Below are positions 12,565 through 18,965 of a DNA stretch of 21,430 nucleotides, piece by piece. Under the pieces are notes generated by a model, which saw only the letters and a list, made by a program, of their open reading frames with translations, did no database searches and had not been told where the DNA came from. Numbering within the stretch: the first letter of the stretch is position 1; each line of letters starts with the position of its first letter. Made by a program: the position numbers and the translations under genes. The stretch is from HGM04593 sp045613945 (lineage in GTDB: Bacteria; Bacteroidota; Bacteroidia; Bacteroidales; Bacteroidaceae). The stretch spans positions 1 through 21,430 of the forward strand of contig JAZLBZ010000090.1 in the NCBI GenBank assembly GCA_045613945.1, read 5' to 3'.

Positions 12565-13992
12565 ATGATGAAAAAGATACTGTTCACACTTACAATACTT
12601 CTCTTTGCCACCGGCTGCCTGACAGCACAGGAGATTAACAACCCGGAACTGAAGAAATTCGTTCAAGAGTTGAGAGCCCCGGGAAATGGGCCACGCAACG
12701 TGAGCAAGGACGAAGAAAAGGGTACTTACGTGATAAACTCCATCGACGAGGAGAGTTACAAGGCACTGAGTGCCATAATAGAGAAATATGACATCTACTT
12801 TGCCGAGGAGATTTTCGGTATGGAGCTGATGTTCAACACAAGGGAAAGCGGTAGCCAAACAATAATATTCCAGGGCGACACATACGGTTTGGCAATAACG
12901 GACGATGCACACTCATTGGATCTGGTAGTCATAATAGTCAAAGGTTCGGCCGCAAAACTCTTTTTTGGGATTAGTGAGACCGGAGATGTAGAAATACACT
13001 CACACGAAGTCTATTTCAACAACCGCAATGGCGATGTACATATCGGTGAGTCGAGCATAACCGGTGAAAGGCCGGCAGAACTTATAGACATTTCAGAGGC
13101 CGAAAGCATTGAAAGAAGGATTCCGGCAGATATCAGCCTGGAGCTCTTTGACCACTATATGCCAATGATTCAGGAACTCAAAGAGAAGGCACAGAGTACC
13201 ACAAGCAAAGAGGAACTCAAAAAGTTAAAGACAAGGGCAGACTCAATACGCAAGGCGTGGCAAGACGAAATAACCCTTATTGATTATTGGATTGACCAAA
13301 GAGTAGCACCGGGAGAGGTAAAAATCCCCGGCACTGGAAAGGAGTTCATTGTAATCCCTCAAAATGCCAGAAGCGGCATATATGAATGGATAAACAGCAT
13401 CTGTTTCTGCAACACCGATGGACAGACCTACAATGTCTTGACAGCCACAGAAATTGCAATGCTCTACACAACAAAAAAGAAAGAGCCCTGCATCGGTTGG
13501 AACGTGGAAGGCTACTCCGACGGCATAAAGGCACGTTTTGCAAGCGAGATACCGGGCAACGAGCCGGCCTACCTTTACCGCCGTTCGACAACAGCCGAGG
13601 GCTACAGGACAATGAAGAAAGACCTTGAGCAGTTCTTCTACCTCGACGGCAAGAACCCGGGCCACAAATACAAAGGCTTCAGAGCAATAGAGAGGATTGA
13701 CACCGATGAGTACTGCTTCCTGCACCTTTATGGCGACAACACAACCATTCTCATCTTTGACTGCCCCGGCGAGAAGCATTGTCAAATGGACATTATCGTA
13801 GGCGGCATAGAAGCATTCAACGATGCCCTGAATGATATCAGCATAAATGGCGAAAGAGGTTTTGTCAAAGGCGAAAACATCATAATCAGCGATGGAAATA
13901 TTGAGTTGATAGAGGGAGAAGTCGAAATAAACGGTGTCACATACGACAGCGGTGTACACTTCACCACCGGATATATGGAGAAATTAAAATAA
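12565..13992 (+). CDS. Exported protein with two DUF4252-like segments
   Basis: A 475-residue exported protein. The signal ends near residue 22; A-T-G-C at 15-18 could be a weak lipobox, but cleavage near L-T-A before Gln22 fits as well. Residues about 82-130 align without gaps to residues 109-157 of the preceding protein: M-x-L-M, then R followed by D or E, then T-D, V-V and a final Gly. Residues about 339-420 align to its residues 83-160: R-R, T, G-Y, M-K, L, F, then Y, N-T and F near the end. Between them lies a probable coiled coil (about 197-240) and a Cys-containing stretch (F-C-N-T-D-G near 281). The two segments suggest a fused, diverged duplication. I recognise no overall family. An ATG one codon later (12568) is an alternative start. 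Confidence 0.8.
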   Translation: MMKKILFTLTILLFATGCLTAQEINNPELKKFVQELRAPGNGPRNVSKDEEKGTYVINSIDEESYKALSAIIEKYDIYFAEEIFGMELMFNTRESGSQTIIFQGDTYGLAITDDAHSLDLVVIIVKGSAAKLFFGISETGDVEIHSHEVYFNNRNGDVHIGESSITGERPAELIDISEAESIERRIPADISLELFDHYMPMIQELKEKAQSTTSKEELKKLKTRADSIRKAWQDEITLIDYWIDQRVAPGEVKIPGTGKEFIVIPQNARSGIYEWINSICFCNTDGQTYNVLTATEIAMLYTTKKKEPCIGWNVEGYSDGIKARFASEIPGNEPAYLYRRSTTAEGYRTMKKDLEQFFYLDGKNPGHKYKGFRAIERIDTDEYCFLHLYGDNTTILIFDCPGEKHCQMDIIVGGIEAFNDALNDISINGERGFVKGENIIISDGNIELIEGEVEINGVTYDSGVHFTTGYMEKLK

Positions 13993-14008
13993 AAAAACAA
14001 ATACAATT

Positions 14009-14989
14009 ATGAAAAAGAGCATTTTATTCACCCTGCTGCTACTATTTGCAGTAACAGCATTTGCACAGACAACAGCGCTTGTGGCATACGACGGCGGATA
14101 CTTCGTGAAAAACGGCGACAGGTGGACCGAATACCGTCCACAGGACAAGGCCGAACCATGGAACGAATACAAACAGTATAATGAGAACGACACATTCTAC
14201 TTCCTTGACAGCAAACGTTGCCGCGTATCGGTTCCCAAGCTGGCGTGTGACAAGATTTTCGTGGACCGCGAGAAGAATGGTAATTGGCAAGTAGTCTACA
14301 ACACAATCAGCGTATACCCCATGTGTCCCGACGGCAACGGTCTGTTCTATTGCTACAAAGGTACAAGCACCGAATATGAAGGTTACTTCGTGCGTGGCAA
14401 CGACAAATGGAAGGAGTATCGCCCCAACATGAAACGTGGCTTGTGGGCCGAGTTTGACGAGGTGGGCGAAGACAACACTCATTTTATCCTGAAAAGCAAG
14501 TACAACACAGTACTGGTACCCAAGACAACAGAGGAGCGCTTTATAATAACAAAGAACGACAACAGCAGCTGGCGAGGCGGCTACACAACAGCAGCAATTT
14601 ACGACACCTCGGCAAATAACGTCGGCAACTACAACTACAATTTCGACTACCGGAATACGTTCATTGCAAAAAGAGGCAACAATTACAGACTGACGGAATA
14701 TGGCTGCAGCATCAGTTTCGACACCAATGGACACATTGACATAAAATATGGCGACAGACAGGTAAGCACAGTATACAGCAGTATAAAACTTGAGAGATAT
14801 GACGGTGAGCTTGCGATACACATCACCATAGACAAGAAGAACAACATATGGATTCTGAACAGCGACCAGTGCATAATCGAGTGCAAGAAAGTTGGCGAAA
14901 AGACAATGTTGCTGGGTTGCAGCAACACTAAGGCATACAAGGAACTGAAGGACTTGCTCAGGATAAGGCCGATAGTCATCAAAAGATAA
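14009..14989 (+). CDS. Exported protein with two tandem repeats
   Basis: A 326-residue protein with a signal peptide ending at A-F-A before Gln20. Two repeats of about 75 residues follow: residues 29-103 and 124-199. Both read G-Y-F-V, then a Lys/Arg-rich turn, W-x-E-Y-R-P, W-x-E, F-x-L-x-S-K, V-P-K, and a final aromatic W-x-x-x-Y-x-T stretch ending I-Y or V-Y-P. The C-terminal 110 residues (about 212-320) are beta-rich with Y-R-L-T-E-Y-G and W-I-L-N-S. This is a beta-repeat surface or periplasmic protein of unknown function. It begins 17 bases after the preceding stop codon and is the last gene before the strong hairpin at 15003, so it is probably part of the sigma-factor transcript. Confidence 0.8.
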   Translation: MKKSILFTLLLLFAVTAFAQTTALVAYDGGYFVKNGDRWTEYRPQDKAEPWNEYKQYNENDTFYFLDSKRCRVSVPKLACDKIFVDREKNGNWQVVYNTISVYPMCPDGNGLFYCYKGTSTEYEGYFVRGNDKWKEYRPNMKRGLWAEFDEVGEDNTHFILKSKYNTVLVPKTTEERFIITKNDNSSWRGGYTTAAIYDTSANNVGNYNYNFDYRNTFIAKRGNNYRLTEYGCSISFDTNGHIDIKYGDRQVSTVYSSIKLERYDGELAIHITIDKKNNIWILNSDQCIIECKKVGEKTMLLGCSNTKAYKELKDLLRIRPIVIKR

Positions 14990-15002
14990 CAACCTGATAT
15001 CA

Positions 15003-15040
15003 ACAAAGGAGCGAGTTTCATCGGGAACTCGCTCCTTTGT
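15003..15040 (+). terminator. Strong hairpin closing the sigma-factor gene group
   Basis: A perfect 15-bp stem (15003-15017 with 15026-15040) with loop TCATCGGG stands 14 bases after the stop codon at 14989. The following bases (CTATTG) are not a T-run, so termination may be partial, or the stem may protect the 3' end of the mRNA. Confidence 0.75.
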
Positions 15041-15108
15041 CTATTGCATTGAAAAACAATAACATCAAAAAAAACGAAAACCAGACAGCAGCAAATGAAC
15101 ATATTTGC

Positions 15109-15116
15109 TATATTTG
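15109..15116 (+). promoter_or_regulatory. -7 element before the DUF1963 gene
   Basis: TATATTTG matches TAnnTTTG perfectly; a second near copy (CATATTTG) lies at 15100-15107. I see no TTTG at the right distance upstream. The transcript would start about 20 bases before the ATG at 15142. Confidence 0.45.
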
Positions 15117-15141
15117 CAGATAATGGATAGAGAGAAGCAGT

Positions 15142-15780
15142 ATGGCAATAAGGATAACAACAGCATCTAAAACAGAAAAACTCGACAGGAAAAGCCACTG
15201 GTGGGGATTTCCCGACCTTCCCAAAGACGTGCAATGGCCCTGCAGGGAGTGCGAGAACAACCCGGATGATGACACCGAGGAACTGCTGACATTCGTATGC
15301 CAGATTCGCCTTGAAGAGATTGCCGCGCTTGACACCGAGGGACTGCTCCCGCACAAGGGGATGCTATGGTTCTTTGCCGACCTCGATTATTTCTTGGGCG
15401 ACATGGAGGCGCCTTGCGCCGGGATGGGCGAATGGGACCGGAGTGCATTCAAGGTGATATACAGCGAGGAGTGCGACAAACTATTCACCCACAAGAGTTA
15501 TTGGGAGGATGGCTCGCCTGCAGTGATGGAGGCCGAGGAAATCATCTTTGAAACCACTGCAAATGAGGAGGAGTTCGGGATGAAGTTGCTTGGAATGCCA
15601 GCAATGACCGAAGGATACGAGAACGAGAACGAAGGCTTAGTCTCGCTGCTGCAGATTGACGAGGACGACCGTTGGCAACTGCGTTTCTTTGATTGCGGCT
15701 GCATAAACTTCATGATACCAATAGAAAGCCTTAGAAATCGTGACTTCTCAAAAGCAACGCTATACCTGCATTCATCATAA
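15142..15780 (+). CDS. DUF1963 (YwqG-like) protein
   Basis: A 212-residue soluble protein of the DUF1963/YwqG family. Typical features are G-F-P-D-L-P and W-P near the N-terminus, F-V-C-Q-I-R-L-E in the first third, L-W-F-F-A-D-L-D-Y in the middle, and the C-terminal segments S-L-L-Q-I-D and F-D-C-G-C-I-N-F-M-I-P. No enzymatic activity is established for the family and no catalytic residues are evident. It lacks a signal peptide. The gene stands alone between the hairpin at 15003 and the terminator at 15803 and appears to be an independent unit. An ATG at 15123 opens a different short frame and is not the start. Confidence 0.88.
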   Translation: MAIRITTASKTEKLDRKSHWWGFPDLPKDVQWPCRECENNPDDDTEELLTFVCQIRLEEIAALDTEGLLPHKGMLWFFADLDYFLGDMEAPCAGMGEWDRSAFKVIYSEECDKLFTHKSYWEDGSPAVMEAEEIIFETTANEEEFGMKLLGMPAMTEGYENENEGLVSLLQIDEDDRWQLRFFDCGCINFMIPIESLRNRDFSKATLYLHSS

Positions 15781-15802
15781 AGTTCATCATTCTGCATATA
15801 CA

Positions 15803-15830
15803 AAAAATGGACACCGTAGTGTCCATTTTT
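15803..15830. terminator. Bidirectional terminator between convergent genes
   Basis: AAAAATGGACAC (15803-15814) and GTGTCCATTTTT (15819-15830) form a 12-bp stem with loop CGTA. The A-run on one side and T-run on the other give a U-tract in both directions, so it can end both the DUF1963 transcript and the minus-strand transcript that finishes at 15834. Confidence 0.9.
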
Positions 15831-15833
15831 CAT

Positions 15834-16319
15834 TTATTTTCTCTTCCTCAATTCCTTTACAACTTCCTTTGTCACCCTGCCATCCACCGGCAATCCCTTG
15901 TCCTTCTGGAAGCGTAGAAGAGCCTTGTAGAGTTCACCATCAAGCAGTGCTCCACCATCATAGGTCTTGACAACACGCTCGGGCTTAATGTAAAGTTTTT
16001 TAACCAAAGCATTTGCCACACTCCTCACATCGCGTCCGCTATCTCCGCGCACTATCACACGGTCGCCAAGCCTGTACTTACGTGCCAGTTCGCGAGCCGC
16101 CTTTTTCCTTGCGCGCAGATTGGCCTGCATTATCTTCTTCAAGTTACTGTTTGCCAGTTTCTCCATTCTTGCAACCTCGCTCGCACGCAAGCGGATGGAA
16201 TCGCCCGACACTTTTCTGTAAGTGCGCGGGGATGTAAGCACCGCACCATCGCCCTGCGACTGCGCAAATGACAGCAGCGGAACAAGCAACAGCAATGAGA
16301 AGAAAATCGAACGGTTCAT
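15834..16319 (-). CDS. Small exported protein with a C-terminal peptidoglycan-binding-like domain
   Basis: I start it at the ATG at 16319 (161 residues), because M-N-R-S-I-F-F then begins a good signal peptide ending at S-F-A before Gln20; the longer frame to 16385 adds 22 residues that spoil the signal and overlap the pseudouridine synthase gene. Residues about 50-85 are rich in Ala, Arg and Lys and probably helical. Residues about 92-158 resemble the PG_binding_1 fold: G-D-S-G-R-D-V near the start, then L-L-D-G, a core L-x-x-F-Q, and G-L-P-V-D-G-R-V-T. The likely role is binding peptidoglycan in the periplasm. It follows the rluA-type gene after 16 bases and is the last gene of its cluster. 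Confidence 0.78.
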   Translation of the reverse strand: MNRSIFFSLLLLVPLLSFAQSQGDGAVLTSPRTYRKVSGDSIRLRASEVARMEKLANSNLKKIMQANLRARKKAARELARKYRLGDRVIVRGDSGRDVRSVANALVKKLYIKPERVVKTYDGGALLDGELYKALLRFQKDKGLPVDGRVTKEVVKELRKRK

Positions 16320-16335
16320 AGAACAAAGGGAGATA

Positions 16336-17223
16336 TCACTCTCCTCCCAACAGTTTCTCAAAGCAGAAAGGCACCGGAGTCTCAAAACGCATATGCTTGC
16401 CTGTCACCGGATGAGTGAAACAGAGCATGTATGCATGCAGGCCAAGACGGCGCATAGGGTCCTCATCACTGCCATATTTACGGTCGCCAACAACCGGGTG
16501 GCCCAGGTCGGCCATGTGGACACGAATCTGGTTCTTTCTTCCTGTCTCAAGTTCACATTCCACAAGCGAATAGCCGTTTGACGACGCCAAAACATTATAA
16601 TGTGTCACAGCGTATTTTCCACCATTATCTACTGGGCTTGAATGAGTTATAAACTTCTTATCCTCGGTAAGCCATGACTGAACACGTCCACGCGTCTGTT
16701 CAAATTCACCCTTCACCAAAGCAAGGTAGCGGCGGTCAGTAACAAGCTGCTGCCAACTGTTAATTAGCGACTGTTGAGTCTGCACATCTTTTGCATATAC
16801 CATCAGACCCGAGGTATCGCGGTCAAGCCTGTGTACCAGATGCGAGGTGTTGCGGCCGCCACCCTTTTCAAGATAACGGTTAAGCACCGTCTGTACCGTC
16901 TGCTGGCGCGAATTGTTGCTCATTGAGAGCAAACCGGGGTGTTTGTCAATAATAAACAGGTATGGATCCTCAAAAACAATATCAAGTTCCTTGCAATGGA
17001 ACGATTTTTTGTGCTTCGAGCGGTCGAGCTGCACCACATCACCGGGTTTTAACTCTGCAAGCGGATGAGTGGTAATCACGTTATTTACAAGGACTACCCT
17101 ATTGCTGATTAAAGCCTTTGCTCTATTACGGCTCATACCATGCATCTTCTCCATTATAAAGGCGATGAGCTGCACAGGCGCAGTCGCCTTGAACGTCAGC
17201 AGACTTTTTATTTTACGTTGCAT
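16336..17223 (-). CDS. RluA-family 23S/tRNA pseudouridine synthase
   Basis: A 295-residue pseudouridine synthase that isomerises uridine in structured RNA. An S4-like RNA-binding segment occupies about residues 18-65 (S-R-N-R-A-K-A-L-I, then G-D-V-V). The catalytic domain contains H-R-L-D-R-D-T-S-G at 131-139 with catalytic Asp134, then Y-L-A-L-V-K-G, and the late G-R-K-N-Q-I-R-V-H and G-H-P-V-V-G-D-R-K-Y-G motifs. These identify the RluA family, but not the exact target among RluA, RluC and RluD types. It starts 17 bases after the RlmD-type methyltransferase gene, so two RNA modification enzymes are made from one transcript. Confidence 0.92.
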   Translation of the reverse strand: MQRKIKSLLTFKATAPVQLIAFIMEKMHGMSRNRAKALISNRVVLVNNVITTHPLAELKPGDVVQLDRSKHKKSFHCKELDIVFEDPYLFIIDKHPGLLSMSNNSRQQTVQTVLNRYLEKGGGRNTSHLVHRLDRDTSGLMVYAKDVQTQQSLINSWQQLVTDRRYLALVKGEFEQTRGRVQSWLTEDKKFITHSSPVDNGGKYAVTHYNVLASSNGYSLVECELETGRKNQIRVHMADLGHPVVGDRKYGSDEDPMRRLGLHAYMLCFTHPVTGKHMRFETPVPFCFEKLLGGE

Positions 17224-17240
17224 ATTATATTCTTTTTAAA

Positions 17241-18668
17241 TTATTTAACCACACGACGTTCAAGCAACACAACATTCTCCACATGATGTGTATGAGGGAA
17301 CATATCTACAGGCTGCACAGCCTTCACCTCATAATCGGCATCCAGCATCTGCAAGTCACGCGCCTGGGTCGCCGGGTTGCAGCTCACGTAGACAATTCGT
17401 TTTGGAGCAGCAAATAGAATTGTATCAATCACATCATCGTGCATGCCCGCACGTGGAGGGTCGGTAATAATAACATCGGGCATACCGTGCTCGCTTATGA
17501 AGTCACGAGTAAGGATATCCTTCATATCACCTGCAAAGAAGGTCAGGTTGTCAAAGCCGTTAAGTTCGGCATTAATGCGTGCATCAATGATTGCATCCTC
17601 GACATACTCCACGCCAATAACCTTCTTGGCATTGCGCGCCACAAAGTTCGCAATTGTTCCTGTACCGGTGTAAAGATCATACACAACCTCGTTGCCTGTA
17701 AGCGCCGCAAAATCGCGCGCCACCTTGTAAAGATTATATGCCTGCTTGCTGTTTGTCTGGTAAAAAGATTTTGGCCCAACCTTGAAACGAAGGCCCTCCA
17801 TCTCCTCGTATATGACATCCGTACCCTTGAAAGTAACAACCTCAAGGTCACCGAAAGTATCGTTGCACTTATTGTTTATCACATAGAGCAAAGAGGTAAC
17901 CTCAGGGAAGCAATCAGCAATATATTGTAAAGTTTTTTCAAGACACGCCCTATCACTGTCGCACTCTACTCTCGCCTGGAGAAGAAGCATAACCTCGCCG
18001 GTTGTCGAGGTACGGAGCATCATGCTGCGCAGAACGCCCTGATGAGAGCGCAAGTCATAGAACGGAATATTCTCCTTGTTGGCAAAATCCCTGATACCAT
18101 TGCGCAGGCGATTGTTCAGTCCCTGCATCAAAGCACACTCCTCAATATCAAGGACCTTATCAAATGCACCGGGAATATGAAAGCCCAGCGCATTCATATT
18201 GTCATACTTTACTCCGGCCCTGACCTCATCCCAAGTGAGCCAGCGTTTGTCGCTGAAGGTAAACTCAAGTTTGTTACGGTACTCCCTTGTCTGCTCCGAT
18301 CCAAGTATAGGCATAACCTCGGGAAGTTTTACCTTGCCAATGCGTGTCAAGGCGTCAACAACCTGCTGCTGCTTGTACTTGAGTTGGTGCTCATAGGCGA
18401 GGCACTGCCATTTGCAGCCACCACAGACACCGTAATGCTTACAGAAAGGAGTATCGCGTTCCTGCGAATATTCATGAATCTTCACAGCCTCAGCCTCGGC
18501 GTAACTGTGTTTCTTGCGTTTCACCTGCAAATCAACAACATCGCCAGGCACCACAAAGGGCACAAAAACAACCAGGTCGTTGACACGCGCAAGCGCCTTG
18601 CCCTCGGCCGCAACGCCGGTAATCTCAATCCGCTCAAGCAGCGGCAGTTCTTTCTTTTTTCTTGCCAT
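17241..18668 (-). CDS. rlmD: 23S rRNA (uracil-5)-methyltransferase, RlmD/RumA type
   Basis: This enzyme transfers a methyl group from S-adenosylmethionine to C5 of a uracil in 23S rRNA. I start it at the ATG at 18668 (475 residues); the frame extends to 18725 through the leader hairpin. A TRAM domain covers about residues 8-65. Four Cys expected to hold a [4Fe-4S] cluster are at 76, 82, 85 and 178 (C-x5-C-G-G-C, later E-E-C-A). The methyltransferase domain has D-L-Y-T-G-T-G-T at 331-338, D-P-P-R at 403-406 and the nucleophile Cys430 in V-S-C-N-P-A-T. The late H-H-V-E-N-V run has the general-base Glu at about 464. The exact uridine (RlmD, RlmC or a TrmA-like target) is inferred from the [4Fe-4S] form and length. 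Confidence 0.9.
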   Translation of the reverse strand: MARKKKELPLLERIEITGVAAEGKALARVNDLVVFVPFVVPGDVVDLQVKRKKHSYAEAEAVKIHEYSQERDTPFCKHYGVCGGCKWQCLAYEHQLKYKQQQVVDALTRIGKVKLPEVMPILGSEQTREYRNKLEFTFSDKRWLTWDEVRAGVKYDNMNALGFHIPGAFDKVLDIEECALMQGLNNRLRNGIRDFANKENIPFYDLRSHQGVLRSMMLRTSTTGEVMLLLQARVECDSDRACLEKTLQYIADCFPEVTSLLYVINNKCNDTFGDLEVVTFKGTDVIYEEMEGLRFKVGPKSFYQTNSKQAYNLYKVARDFAALTGNEVVYDLYTGTGTIANFVARNAKKVIGVEYVEDAIIDARINAELNGFDNLTFFAGDMKDILTRDFISEHGMPDVIITDPPRAGMHDDVIDTILFAAPKRIVYVSCNPATQARDLQMLDADYEVKAVQPVDMFPHTHHVENVVLLERRVVK

Positions 18669-18701
18669 TATAATCGTTTCTAAATCCTCATAAGAAAAAT
18701 A

Positions 18702-18732
18702 CAGGAACACCTGGCACAGGTGCAAACTCCTG
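18702..18732 (-). promoter_or_regulatory. Nested leader hairpin before the rlmD-type gene
   Basis: CACCTG (18708-18713) and CAGGTG (18717-18722) form a 6-bp stem with loop GCA. Outside it CAGGA (18702-18706) pairs with TCCTG (18728-18732) after small internal loops. It lies between the predicted transcript start (about 18745) and the ATG at 18668. No U-tract follows, so it is not a terminator. Confidence 0.45.
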
Positions 18733-18751
18733 CAAAATACAAAATCTTATA

Positions 18752-18759
18752 CAAAGATA
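18752..18759 (-). promoter_or_regulatory. -7 element for the rlmD-rluA cluster
   Basis: Minus-strand TATCTTTG is a perfect TAnnTTTG match. No clear TTTG is found 19-21 bases upstream. The rest of the gap between this site and ppdK (18760-18840) is AT-rich and shows nothing else recognisable. Confidence 0.45.
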
Positions 18760-18840
18760 GGACAAAAATCACTATTAAAACCATTTTTAACAATTGAACT
18801 TAAAAATTTTGGTTTATTATAACATATTTCCTCTTTTAAA

Positions 18841-18871
18841 TTTCGTGGTAAAAACATTTTTGTTATATTTG
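18841..18871 (+). promoter_or_regulatory. Promoter of ppdK
   Basis: TATATTTG (18864-18871) is a perfect -7 element. Nineteen bases upstream lies TTTC (18841-18844), one mismatch from TTTG. The predicted leader is about 88 bases long and contains partly self-complementary segments (for example GCAC near 18885 with GTGC near 18900), but no structure I can name. Confidence 0.6.
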
Positions 18872-18965
18872 CAAATTAGTTGAGCACGCATTTTCGGGTG
18901 CAGTGTCCAACATGTGACCAGCTAAACATTTTTTATTTATCAACAAACAATAAACTCAAAAATTT

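Noticed and set aside
14042..14992. Minus-strand open frame of 316 codons opposite the tandem-repeat protein
   Set aside because: Shadow frame of the plus-strand gene: the translation is Cys/Val-rich, with no start context, while the plus frame has a signal peptide and internal repeats.
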